DNA of 64,000 nt, from the NCBI GenBank assembly GCA_028554645.1, contig JAQOOI010000031.1:186001-250000 (forward strand). The letters are read 5' to 3'. Shown here piece by piece: positions 34,603 through 46,334 of the stretch. The notes under the pieces were generated by a model. It had not been told where the DNA came from. It saw only the letters and a list, made by a program, of their open reading frames with translations, and did no database searches. Positions within the stretch are counted from its first letter, which is position 1, and the number at the start of each line of letters is the position of its first letter. This DNA comes from Omphalotus guepiniiformis (lineage: Eukaryota > Basidiomycota > Agaricomycetes > Agaricales > Omphalotaceae). The translations under genes and the position numbers were made by a program.

Positions 34603-35676
34603 TTCAATTGCTCGAAATCACATTCCCTGATTTCGTCGACGCTGGGTTAAGGCCTCCGTTCGTACCAACCCCAACCCATATCTCCTCCTGCCCCTCCTCC
34701 CCCTTCGTGTCCCCCTCCCTCCGCTGGCCATCTCGCTTCCCCCTCACTGTCCTATCAATACGTGTTCCCTCCCGCGGTCGCTGTTTGAACTCCCAAACAG
34801 CGAAGACACCCATAACTCCAACTATTTATATCATACTGATATCAAATGACCTTCCCACTCATCCCTCCATTGTCTGTTGTTATACTGTTTTTATTTTCAT
34901 ACTCAGTTATCCCTCTGTTCCGTGAGCCGTGACACTTTTCATTCATTTAATCATTCACTCACTCCCCCCTTTATGTGTTTGTTCACATCTGTTGCTCTCT
35001 CTCTCTCCCTCTTTCTCTCTCTTTCTGTTTCCTGTTCCTCCGCATGGCATTGGCATCGTGTATCTTACTGTGTTTCTCTATTCTCTATTCTCTGTTTACT
35101 GTTTACTGTTTACTGTTTACCGCCCCCTCCCCCCGGCTGCTTTTTGTGTGACTAATGATCGTTGTGTGAGGGGTTTGATATACATATTTATTGCTTTCAA
35201 GTGCTTGTTTCTCCCATACATATGTTACAGATTTCGAAACTTTTTCTCATCGGCTCTCCCTGAGCGTTGAGACGTTGAGCTACAACCCCAACTAGTTCTG
35301 TCTCCCATTTACTGGCACCCCGACAGATTGTTGTCTCCCTCAATTCTTCATGGTTGGAGAATGAGAGTGTATACGCAGCGTGACTTATAGGCAGTGGAAT
35401 TGCCTGTAGCGGCTGCTTGTAAGGAATCGGGTCTTGACCCTCGGGTTTGCGGGACAAAGCTAGGCAACCTAGATCCGTAGGCCACCAGTCGATGTAAGGA
35501 GGTGCTGAGTCGACTGGGCTAAAAGGGCACCTTCTTAACGGTCCAAAGCGCCGTAGCTTCGACTAGAACCTAGTATAATTTAACCTACAACATTTCTAAT
35601 ACAACAACTGCATAAGGTCCCAAAAAGTGGCTGGTTATATAAGTATATATAACTCACGCATACAATCCATGAAAAA
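34603..35676. other. Convergent 3' intergenic region, pyrimidine-rich
   Basis: Between HPC2 and the reverse-strand IDO gene. Contains CT-rich tracts (34995-35030), repeated TTCTCTA and TTTACTG heptamers (35070-35120) and a perfect 8-bp inverted repeat CCAGTCGA/TCGACTGG at 35485-35492 and 35510-35517. No gene seen. Confidence 0.5.
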
Positions 35677-37041
35677 TCACGATTCTAATATAAGAGTCCT
35701 CGCTGTCTCATCTCTAACGCCCTTCAAAAACTTACTAAGTTCCGTCCCACCCGTCCCAATAATCTCGTTCTCCACCACCACCAAACTCGGAGGACCATTG
35801 ACATCAGTCGTTAACAACCCACCCTCCGCTTTCCGCGCGGGCACAACAATATACAACGTCGTTATAATCATATGCGCGTCCCGAAATTCCTTCAATGCAA
35901 GTACCGAAGCATTATATGCTTCAAGCAATCCTTGATCCTCCAATTGCATGACAAGATCTCGCACAGAGCGAGCAGTCGAGGATAAATGATCAAGAAAGAG
36001 TCCGTGTTTGCGAGGCATATACTTTTGCATACGCTGTAAGAATGGAATCGTATTCGGAGAGTGAGAACGCCGACTTTCTATTCCGAGAAATACGTCCAGG
36101 GCGTGTATCAGAGAACTTTGAGCTGCGCTTGCACCCGAAAGCTCCGAAGGTGGGGTCAGATCAGGATACTCGTCGATACCCTCAAAAACCCATTTTCTCT
36201 TCTGAGAATCCGAGTCTTCGCCTCTGAGCCACGGCCGAACATCGTTGAAGTATATGTCAGGATCACAGTCCTTTCGTATATCAAGCAGGAGTGTTTTGAG
36301 ATCATTAATGACAGTGGACATCTTTCGAAGGTACTGAGTGACACGCTCAGTCGTGAGGGGTTCACAAGCGTTAATCTCGTTTATGATGAGACGCATCAAC
36401 TCTAATGCCTCAACGCCTCGTAGTTCGATGCGGGCTGAGCAGAGATAGAACGCGGCTTCGTCTGTCGTATCGGAAAATAGCGTTTGACAACGAAGGTTGT
36501 CAAGTTCGATATGAGATGAGGAGCTGGGTTTCAACAAGTCCCAGTTGTAAAGTGCTGTGTCGGAATAGGTGACAACTGGGGGTAAGTCCAGGTATTTGGA
36601 TACCTTGAGAAACGGTATCGACAGAGAACGTGGTACTAGGATGTCGGCGTCGAGTGGTAGAGTTTGAATATAGAAATGTACAAGGAACGCCAGAACGAGG
36701 TGCGCACGGCGTAGCAACACAGGCGACCCTTCGAATGCAGTAACAGACAGGAGTGGAAGCTAAGGTGAGATGAGCCGACAGATTCTGTTCAACAATTAAT
36801 TACGTACCTTCCGAGCAATTGCGCGCCATTCTTCAGAACGTAGCCTTTCCTCTGCTGAAAGTTGCAGCTTATCCCCTGGCTTCAGCTTGCCACATATCGC
36901 ACTACCAAGCAGTACCTCCCATGCTTCCCACTCAATCGGAAGACGGCCGCACGGTGATTCAGGAGGCATAAAGCCAGTCGATGAGCTAACGTCGAAGCTC
37001 TCCAAAGAGCTCGCCTGTGAGATATAGCCCATGGGTATCAT
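35677..37041 (-). CDS. Indoleamine 2,3-dioxygenase
   Basis: Two exons, 37041-36808 and 36759-35677, 438 residues, within the usual 400-480 of fungal IDO. It is a haem enzyme opening the tryptophan indole ring to N-formylkynurenine, the first kynurenine/NAD step, in the cytosol. Seen: the N-terminal GFMPPESPCGRLP, ADILVPRSLSIPFLKVSKYL, LPPVVTYSDTALYNW, the region ending FLQRMQKYMPRKHGLFLDHL, then ALKEFRDAHMII, whose His corresponds to the proximal haem ligand of the family (His346 in human IDO1), and GTGGTELSKFLKGVRDET, the substrate-binding GTGGT loop. The first ATG gives a natural N-terminus. It shares a 528-bp divergent promoter with the BTB gene. No defect seen. Confidence 0.93.
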
Positions 37042-37569
37042 GATAAAGTAGGATGTCCCAAAGAATAGAGATAGTAGAGAAAGTGAGAGTAGAGGAGGTG
37101 AAGAGGAGGAAACCGTATTTTTTCCCGCCCCAGGCTAACGATCGGGTCTTACCCGGTCATTTTGTAGCATCTCCTAATCGGAGAAGGCAACACCTGAATA
37201 AGCCACGGAACATTCCAAAGAAAGTCGGGTCTTAGCTTGATATTGAAAACGGTTTAGATGCAAGCCTGTGTATCGCAGATGACGAAGCCCAAAATACCTG
37301 TGGGAAGGCTCAAATGTTGAGACGAACTAATTGCGAAAATAGAGAAATGAGAAGAAGTAATTTCTACATAGCGTATACTTCAGACTTTCGTGATAATTTG
37401 AAGTGCTGAAGCTTCAAGTTGAAAATAGTAATTTCCTGGAAGGTGGAAGGAAAGTCTGAAATAGTCGTGTCACGGTCTTGTCACGGACGCGCTAGTCACG
37501 TGGTGTGACAGTCCAGCATGATCTTATTTTTACTCAGCAGGATTTGAATATCGACTTCGAGTTTCAAGC
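37042..37569. promoter_or_regulatory. Divergent promoter between IDO and BTB genes with CACGTG element
   Basis: Contains CACGTG at 37497-37502 inside the near-palindrome GTCACGTGGTGTGAC, and two further TGTCACGG boxes at about 37468 and 37479. CACGTG is the canonical bHLH site in fungi. Regulation is inferred from position and clustering only. Confidence 0.35.
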
Positions 37570-38733
37570 ATGTCGGACTCGCTGCACGTCAAAGATGAAG
37601 ATGTCCTAGGAGCCAAGAAGATTTCTGAAAGTACGCCACTTAGTCCTAGAGCTTCTACGAAGCTCTAACTTATGTTTCCCAGAACAGTCGTCTAAACTTC
37701 GTAAAAAACGAAGCCTCTCCGTGGCAAACCAGGAATCCGAACGCGCTCTAAAACTTCCTAAACTCGAAGTCAATCCTCATCCGGTACACTGGTACTCTGG
37801 GGAGATGGTGATTATCTCTCTTCAAAACGTTTCTTTCAAACTACTGCGGCAACGACTGGAGAAGAAGAGTGAGTGGTTTGAGAACCGTTTCCAGTCTGTT
37901 TCGCCCGACGGTGTCCACGAAGAAGACGGTTGTCGTATTTATGTGGTAGACGATTCAGGCGTTAAAGCGGAAGATTTCTCTGTCCTGCTCGACGTAATGG
38001 AGAACACAATGTATGTTTCGCTTCTCTGTCGTACATACAATTGTTGTGCTGATATTTTACTTACAGCAAACTCTCTCAAAACCCTCCGTTCGAGACACTT
38101 GCCCAAATTCTCCGTGCAGCAACAGGGTTTCAATTCACGAAACTCAGAGACAGGGCTATACATCAACTTGAACTGATGTGGCCTCGTTCTTTTGCAAAAC
38201 TACACAAACCGCTCTCTTACCCGCAATTCGCGGAAGAAACTGTGCTACTCGCTGTAAAATGCGACGTTCCTATTCTGCTTAAACGAGCGATGTATCAAAA
38301 ACTCGTTACCCCGATGTACTGGAACGATCATGGCGTGTTGTCATCCGATTCTTGCTACGTTACTTACATCGAGAGTCTCGGCTCCGCGAGGAACTATCTG
38401 ACACGACAGTGGGCAACGATGGCGAACGCACCTCACTTGCCAACTCACAACCGCAAAAACGGTAAAGGGCCATGTTGTGGGGATCCGAGTCGCCAGAAGT
38501 TTTCAAAACGCTACGCTGAGATTATGCACAAGAAACCTGGAGTGTACTCTCAATACCTTGCTGATCCTATTGGTGGACTGCAAGTGCTCATTGATTATGA
38601 TTGGGCAAAGTGTTGTCAGAAGTGTATCGAGAGACAGAAGATAGAATGGAAAAAACGACGAGAAACGATGTGGAATGAATTGGACCAGTGGCTCTATATG
38701 AATTTGTTAAGGGATGAAAACGACGAGGATTGA
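37570..38733 (+). CDS. BTB/POZ domain protein
   Basis: Exons 37570-37630, 37683-38010 and 38067-38733, 351 residues. After a charged N-terminus with a KLRKKRS basic patch (possible nuclear signal), the BTB fold begins at about residue 57 with WYSGEMVIISLQNVSFKLL and continues with a SEWFENRF-type segment, CRIYVVDDSGVKAEDFSVLLDVME (cited by its core EDFSVLL) and PFETLAQILRAATGFQF. BTB domains mediate dimerisation or Cul3 binding; agaricomycete members form a large family without known functions. The C-terminal half contains CCGDPSRQKF and CCQKCIERQ Cys pairs and an acidic end. Divergent from the IDO gene, so the two may share upstream control. All three exons join in frame. Confidence 0.85.
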
Positions 38734-39009
38734 ATTCTATATGACCTTACCTTCGTTCTTTTACCGAACTTCTCCCACAGCTATCTCAGTCTTCAGTGCA
38801 TTGACTCGAGACAGTCGTCACAGATACAGATCTATGTAGTACTGCCATGATATTCGTTCCTTCTTCGCAAACCTCTTGATTAAAAGCTTCATCAATTTGA
38901 GCCAATCGATACAATTTCTACTAATTTACAAACTTTGCACAGGACGGATGTACATATCAAAAGTCCCTCACAAACAAAACCTTTCGGTTTCCCTTGATCA
39001 TGATTCAGA

Positions 39010-41552
39010 TCACCGCAAAAGAGGCATCAACACAAACCAACTCCCCCACCCAACAGCCAACACAGCCGTTACCCACAAACCAACACCAGCTCTCAAACTC
39101 AAAGCACCAGACGCACTACCCTTACTCGTGCTCCCAATCTCTTCTCTGTCCTTCCCCGAATGTCCATTAGAAGTAGCAAGAACACTTGAAGCTATCGTCA
39201 CAGTGTTGGCTGTTTGCGTATACGCAGTCGTAGAGAACGTCAACTCCGTAGACGGGTTTACTTCCGAAAGTGCGTCATTCGAGAAGAATACAAGCGCGAA
39301 ACCAGGTGCTGGGACGGTCACTTGACAATTGTTGTTCGTTGTATCACAGTTTACTGTCTGTACACTCTCTGTACCTTGAAGTCTACCGTCGACTTGGAAT
39401 GCCGTCCCGAAAGTCTGACCCGAAAACGGTTAAAATAAGTATTATTTACGGCAAAAGAATAACGAAATGCATTGCATTACCTGACCAGCCCAAGTTATAT
39501 TATCCTTCGTGGAAACAGACTCTGAAAGTAGATACCTGCGAGTAATTTAATGAGTATATCAGTATATATGCATATATGATATGAAAACTCACTTGACAGA
39601 AATCTGACTAGGCACTGTACCACCACTAACGGTAAGCGTCGCAGTATAATCGCTTGCACCGCTCGAATCGGTTATATAATTGAACAGCGCAACCTTTGCC
39701 AGGTTCCCGTTCTCGTACACAGCATACTGCGGCGTAAATACGCTACCGTCATTTCCATTCAAATCTATGATTTGTGAGGTATTAGACGAGCCGAAGACCT
39801 CTGCAATGACAAGAGCAGAGTAGTATACAGCTCCGATTGTCCATTGATGGAAGGTACTTTGATTAGTCGGCGGTGCTGCGAAGTAACGTTTGCTGTCAAT
39901 CCCCTGTAATGAATACGATATGGGAACCACGACACGTACGAGTAAATGGCTACAATCAGGGGTTTCATTAGTTCATAATTGGCGGCGTAGATGGTGGAAA
40001 TAACACGGGACTAACATTATAGAAAACATTCTGACCACCAACGTGCAACAACGCTCCAGTGAAATTACTGTAAGCCATCTGCAGACCATAATCGAGTGCC
40101 CACAGAGTGGCTCCGAAAGAATCGGAGATACCGGCAAACCCACCACACGAGGCCGTATTCGTTTCAAACATATAGAACGGCATGCCAGCTTGAAGAGCGA
40201 TAGTACTCGAGTTGATATACGGACTGACGATAGATTGACCAGCGCTGTGGTTGAGAAAGACACCGAACTCGGATTGTAAATCCTTGGGAGATCCGATACC
40301 ATACAACGCGAAACAGTTGTCATCTGGATAGCTATGTGCATATTTTAGATTTCCTACGAGGCGAATAAGGACTTGGGATAAAAAACATACTGTTCGACAG
40401 CGAGAGCTGAAAGACTGTTGGTGTATGATGGGATGAAGCCGGTATTCCATACATCTTCGGGTGTCCAGTCACCAGTGGCGACACTAGGCGCGATAAGCAT
40501 GTTTTTGACGGGGATTTCAGCATTAGCTGCGATTGCGTCCACAACGACACCGAATTCGCCGAAGTAATCATAAGGTCCATAAGATGCATCACGATGTCCA
40601 TGGCTATGAACCGATGATGATAGTTAGCACGACGTATTGCACGTTAAATGATGATGATGATGAATGCAATGCATCACTTACTCCGCGTACAGATCAGGCT
40701 CATTTCCAACCTGAAGCCCAAGAAGGTTGTCCCCGAGAATACTCTGTCCATACTCAGCGATTTCAAGCCGAAGATTTGTTGTATCGTTCATAGGTATACC
40801 CAAGAACCAACCGACGTTGACAAGTGAAGATATGTTTGATAAGAGATAAAAATAGTCTATATTGTATAGCAACGTCGGTGTCTCCGTCTGGAAAGTATTT
40901 GTGAGAAACCATCAAAAGATGTATGTGGCGTATGTGGACACGTACAGGATTTTGAGTGTCCTCACTCGTCTTCCCAACCACTGCTCCATTCGAGTCAGGT
41001 ATGTCATCTGCAAAGGATGCAAACTCTTGCGTGTTCCCCCCGGTACGCACGCGAACGCAGCCGGCACGTTGAGCAAGGTTTGCCATGAGGTTGAGGAATG
41101 GCACTTGGATGAACGATCTGCGTATAACGCTTTAGCCTCTCAAAACCTTTCCCGAGGCTAGCACGCACGAATTTTTTCCTACTGAAGAATATCTCAAAAT
41201 GTCAAAAAAATAGCAACAGCACATTCGAAGGAACAAGGCGCTTACAAACTTGAGTAACGACCGACATTTCGATTGAAAAGCCCCAGAAAGCGCATGTTTG
41301 TGGTATAGAAAGACCCGTTACGCTGGAGTTCAAGGCTTGGAGCTCAAGGGTGAAAGAAGTGCTAGGAGCAGGGTTTGGAACTGCAGGAGCAGCGAGAACA
41401 GTATCGTTATATGCAGCAGCTGTCGTGACAGCCGCATCTGCTGCGGAAGATGTGCTTGTCTGTCCAAGAGGAATCTGCCCGTACACCGTGACAGAGGCCT
41501 GTACACCATGTAAGGCACTCAAGCTGAAGGCTAGGAGCAGGAGAGGAAGCAT
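39010..41552 (-). CDS. GH79 beta-glucuronidase-like glycosidase A, anchored
   Basis: Start 41552 with a signal peptide (MLPLLLLAFSLSALHGVQA). Then FWGFSIEMS, the region around RVRTGGNTQEF, VGWFLGIPMND, VGNEPDLYA (acid/base Glu) and MFETNTASCGGF (nucleophile Glu), the two catalytic carboxylates of the GH79 family in clan GH-A. Later come FHQWTIGAVYYSALVIAEVFG and the beta-sandwich C-terminal domain (VALFNYITDSSGASDYTATL). The Ser/Thr-rich end and hydrophobic LWVTAVLAVGWGSWFVL suggest a GPI or membrane anchor. About nine exons include micro-exons of 13 nt (41181-41169) and 10 nt (39949-39940). Likely acts on glucuronic-acid-bearing polysaccharide side chains outside the cell; the exact substrate is unknown. 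Paralogous to 46335-48815, oriented head to head. Confidence 0.88.
39940..39949 (-). other. 10-nt micro-exon of GH79 gene A
   Basis: CCATTTACTC between acceptor TGTAG and donor GTACGT. Joins YN to PPPTNQSTFHQW as N-P-F-T-P. Equivalent to 47861-47870 in gene B. Confidence 0.75.
41169..41181 (-). other. 13-nt micro-exon of GH79 gene A
   Basis: Bounded by TTCAG and GTGCGT on the reverse strand. With one base from each neighbouring exon it encodes LGKNS, closing the frame between the CVVTQV-type segment and SFIQVPFLNL. The same 13-nt exon with the same peptide occurs in gene B. Confidence 0.8.
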
Positions 41553-43140
41553 CTTAGAGAGTGAAAGATGAAAGAAAGAAAGCTTGAACGTTGACCGAAT
41601 AAAAGAAAAAGTGTAAACCGCAGCAGGTCCGCTCATCGGAAACCGGATTGATGATGTGGAGTTTCCCAGAGATAATATCTCCCTAAAAATAGGTCGATAC
41701 TCGTAAAATCATGTAATAGCAATGTCAAAGCTGCCATGGTATGTCGTAAAGCACTATATACTTAAAGTGAAAAGCTAGATTATATGGGGCGGAAGCGCAC
41801 AAGGTGGAGGTAGGTGGAGGTTAGCGCCGGAAGAAGGTAACGTTGTAACTTAAAGGTTCCCACGAGCTCGGGGCGTGGGAGCATACTTCCAAATACGGCC
41901 GGCGGGGTGCGAGCCACTGACGAAGCCTCATTGATTTTCTTCGTTACATGTTCCTCGGCGTACAAGAGTAAGTTGGCGAATCTCTCGAGCTCGAGCTCGA
42001 ACTGATGTTAACTACCAACTACCAAACTGACTTCGGCTCACATCTCAGATATTTATGCATGGTTTTGCTCTATTTGAGCTGCAAGCCGAGAATCGCAATC
42101 ATTGACCCGGACCAACTTGGCCACTTTGCCGCCGGAATGACTGCTCAAATTTCTCCTCGAAAGAATGTTACTGCAAGTCTTGAGACTTATTGGCTTCAAA
42201 CATATTCATGGTTTACCTCCCGTAGGCGACCGCTTTCATGCAGGTTGACGATGAACTAGGATGAACTGGGATGAATTCGGGGCACCAGGGTGTAGCTGTT
42301 CTAGTGGCCAACGGTGACTCACTCCTTATCTCAATGCCTGAGGTGGTCACAGAGCGCAAAAGATATGGACGCTTTCAAGCTTTATAATCAATAATCAACC
42401 TCATTATGTCGCAGCCGAGATAAATTAACAGTGCTACCCAATCTTTACCGATACGAAAGGTGTCAACTGATAAGAAATCTGAATGCAGACTCGGGGGAAG
42501 GAAGGAAGGAAGGAAGGAAGTATGTATATACTTACCGAGTGCTGAACACCGAATTAAAAGCCGAAAGTAGCCGAAAGTGAGTCCCATGCTGTCCCATATT
42601 ACGGTAGGATTTTATTATCTTCGCTCGCTTATTGGAGGTTAGTTCCGAGTCCTTGGGATCAAAGGTAGGTTCTTCCACGGTATGTACAAGAAGGGCACGG
42701 CTTCCAATGTGTCGAATAACTTACAGTATTGCGTGGAAGGAGGTGGAAGGTTGCATGCAAAGGAGAGCAAAAAACGAGCGCTCTGACGACGCATGAGTAC
42801 GTAGACCGAGAAGCAAGACAGGATGGTCAGCAAGACCGGGAAACCCCACGGAAGCTCCCTACTTCCTGCTCCTGCGGGGCCTAGTCCAATGCCGATAACA
42901 AATCGTCTACGAATTCAATTCATCTTGATCGGCTTGATCGCAGCTTCTCTACAATCATCCATAGATGGGAAAGACCTTATGCCGTTTACATAGAACGTCT
43001 ACTTTTCCTCCCGTCGTTCTTTCCCTGACCTCGAAGAGCTCTTTAATACACCGCCTGCTCTCCTCACACTCATCTCGGCATTCAAGTTTTCTCCACTACA
43101 TTACAGGGTCAACCGGCACGAGCTGCGTATAAACACAGAG
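41553..43140. other. Intergenic region, no gene seen
   Basis: Upstream flanks of GH79 gene A and the membrane-protein gene at 43141. Contains a GAAG-type run at 42497-42520 and a CTCGAGCTCGAG palindrome near 41985. Short frames have no recognisable domain. Confidence 0.45.
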
Positions 43141-44798
43141 ATGCGCACGGAACTTATGAGGGTCCTCTTCTTTTCGCTATTCTTCACGTTCTTTACCTCC
43201 CAGTCGCTGTCGGCTTCATCGAGTTCATCCGTCGACGCTCCCCTCTGCAATACAGGATTTCAGTGGGCGAATAACGCAGAAGGATCACCTCCTTGTACGA
43301 TAGCTGCTCTCGCTGATCAGCTTTGTACACAAACGCCAAGTGAGTCTAAGTTTAAAGATTTCATCAAATTGTGGTACGAGGCCTGACTATGATCTTGAAC
43401 GTAGCTTACACTATCGACCCCATACTTCCTGGCAATCACTACAGTCCCCCGAACAAAACCTTAGGGTCAGCTAGTGTCTGCACCTGGTGCGTCCAATCAT
43501 CACACATCCCCGCTCAAGTATACATACAGAGTTCTATGTAGCTCATGGGCCGTCTACAACTTGATGAGCATGTGTACAGCATGTCAAGGCTCTACATCCA
43601 GTGTCACGTTCGTTTTTCATACTCATTGAAAAAGTTTTATTTGACTGGGATCCTCACACTACAGATGGGAGATGTACAAAGAAGATTGCGAAGGACTTCT
43701 GACGGATTCGGATACGTGAGTCTCGTTAAAGAAATGCTATTATATTCTTTTCCTTATTCCAAGATCGCAGATATTTTCCTTCCGATTTGACGCTGCCCGA
43801 AAATAACAACTTTCCGGTATATGCGCAAGCTAATCGTGAGTGATGATGGTCAGTATATACTATGCCTGTTGACTCGGAAGGGGAAATTAATAGCGGAAGA
43901 TTGGGATGGTGCTATCTTTAGTGTTACTCAAGCTTTGAGTATGGTACAATCCAATGGTGCGTGTTCCCTTTTCTCGAATAGTCAAAGCTCAGTATACCGC
44001 CGGTTAGAAACGACGCCTCCCTCGATATCTACCTCGGTATCCACAAGCCCCTCCTTGACACCCACGTCGACGTCATCCACAAATGTCTCAACCCAAACTA
44101 ACTCAACACCTACCGCAGCCATCGTCGGAGGAACACTAGGAGGGGTAGTATTGCTTGCCTGCGTAGCAGGGGCACTAGTTTGGTGGTACCATCATCGCAA
44201 AAGAAGCGGATTCCACACTTTGCAGTCACCCAGACGCAACTCTGATTACTTCTTGATCCCTTCCGGCAAGCCTGACGGTCACTACATATTGCGCGCTTCA
44301 AACGCTTCCCCAATGCCAACAGACTCATCAGGTCCGGGGTTTATCACGCCATTTTATGGCCGCTCGCCACAGAGTTCAGTGGATCACAGTACATCCACTA
44401 ACAGATCTGACGTTCGAGCAGCTAAAATCGCATCGATGATCTCTTGGAGGAGTGGAATTACTGATCGTCCAATATCGATGTCTCCTCCGATCCAAGAAGA
44501 GCCGGAAACACAAATGGTTCAAGACCCGAGTCCGAGTCGGAGGTCGACACTGAAGACTGCCTCGGTGGGTACTCTCAGTCGTAGTACCTCAGGAAATGCA
44601 CTGTCTTCCGAGTCATTTTCAAGTCACCATCATCCTACATCCCTAACAGCCGGGGCGCGGCTAGTAAGTCAAGCTACTGAACTCGAAGCAGTGCTGGAGG
44701 CTGGTACTGGAGCAGCGCCAGGTCGATTCTCGAGTCCACCGCCGTATAGCTCGGAGCAGGACCTTACGGAGAGGTTGCGGCCTCGGGATGGGTGTTGA
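43141..44798 (+). CDS. Cys-rich single-pass cell-surface protein
   Basis: ATG 43141 with a signal peptide (VLFFSLFFTFFTSQSLSA). The ectodomain has spaced cysteines: PLCNTGFQW, PPCTIAAL, a DPILPGNHYSPPNKT segment, VCTCSWAVYNLMSMCTACQG, and W..MYKEDCEG, the pattern of an agaricomycete-specific extracellular domain. It is followed by PEN..FPVYAQAN, DWDGAIFSVTQAL, a Ser/Thr/Pro stalk (about 44000-44105) and one membrane segment (AAIVGGTLGGVVLLACVAGA) ending in a basic HHRKR anchor. The cytoplasmic tail of about 190 residues is Ser/Pro-rich. The function is probably surface sensing by analogy with Mid2/WSC proteins, not shown. Seven or so short exons; two internal joins (near 43610 and 43855-43970) were not fully resolved. 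It lies between the two GH79 genes. Confidence 0.72.
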
Positions 44799-46334
44799 CA
44801 GTCTTCCATGCATAGGAGATGATGGTTCGTGATTAAGAATTCAATCTATGTTATGCCATGGGAATATCCGGGGAATACGGCATTGCGTACACGAGGAATG
44901 GCTTGCGCCCAGGTGTACTGTGTAAAGAAAAACATCCCTAGTTTGTTACGTTTTGTTAAATTTGTATCGGTAGGATTTCTTATACAGGCGCTCAATACCG
45001 CATGAAAGTCACTCCCTTGGTCCTTGCGTACTGAATGTGTATCCCGGTGGGAGACGGGTACACATTCGAAGCCTCGAAGGCAATCAGAAGACGATGCGAA
45101 CGGGAATCTATGTATGTCCAACATGTCAGTCCACAGATTATAGCATCCGAATTCTATTCCCCCAGTCATTACGAGCTACTTTCTCTGGCATTCGACTCGG
45201 AAGCACAATGTTTCTATATACACGGTTATTCACCTGTCTGTGAAAATCAATTGAATGAATGATACATACTTAAGTACTTGTATTCTTTGATTTGAATTCA
45301 ACTCCTCGAACCAGAATTTGCCCATCTTGCGGCATATCCCGAAAGAACACTATTTTCAGCGCCGGCCCGTCGTAGTGTGCGCACTGCGTGCGCAGCGCAG
45401 TCACCTTCTCTGCTTGTTTAGGCTTGGTTCGTCCATAACTTTACGTGAAATCGTCGCCCACCAGCTCCTTCCTTCCTTTGACGAGGTCCTCCTCCAAGGT
45501 CCTTCAAGAATCTTGCGCTGGATTATTGCCGTGCAGAAACGTGCAGGCTAGGGTCCTATCGGCAGCCTCACCCGGCTCAGTTGATGGTTTGTCTGATCCG
45601 AGTGTGGAGATGTTGCACGTTTATTGAATTGGTGGAACGAAAGTATGTAGGCCAGCCAGCGACTATGAATTCGGTTTATGGAGGACTAGGAAGACTTGAC
45701 GGACACCCTGCATGATGATGGAGAGAGAGTACGTACGTGAACTGCTATACAGAAGACAAGGAGCTAATTCATCCATTTTGTGATGTTTGCAGATACAAAT
45801 GACTTGTCATCTGTTCTTGGCTTTTCTGGGCGTGATAGCAAAGATATTGAAGCCTGAGGGAATCCTGATAAGCATCGAATCTAGCAACGTATGGCCTGTA
45901 CAGTGTACACCCCACAGAAGTCAACAGCACGAAGCAGAAATAAATTGTCGTTTCCATTCGTTCAAGAATCCAGCCCCGTTTGGTGATCTTGGTTAAAGAA
46001 GCTTTGAATCCTGGGGTATTGACACAATGATAGAGTTTGGTAGATTCGCTGTAGGGGCGAAAGGACGGTGAGTGTTTTGGAAAAGAATATCACCGAGGTT
46101 CCAAGAAATTTTCTGATAATATCTCACGTAAGCAGATATGTGTCCGTGTGCTGACAAACTACCGCGCCAAGATTTTCTATATCTGGATCGAACGGGCGTC
46201 GGCCAGTTGGGGCCGGCTCTTTCGAGCCCTGAGCTCATTCATTACCACCTTGTCTTCTACCCTTGACGACGACGACTCGAGTGTACTCGACAGGTCCTTT
46301 GTTTCTTGCTCGACCGGTGCTCAATTAACCCATC
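44799..46334. other. Intergenic region, no gene seen
   Basis: Downstream of the membrane-protein gene and upstream of GH79 gene B. Only short frames without family resemblance, plus short CAGCGCAG and GCCAGCC repeats. The last 60 bp before 46335 are CT-rich, as usual for a fungal start region. Confidence 0.45.
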
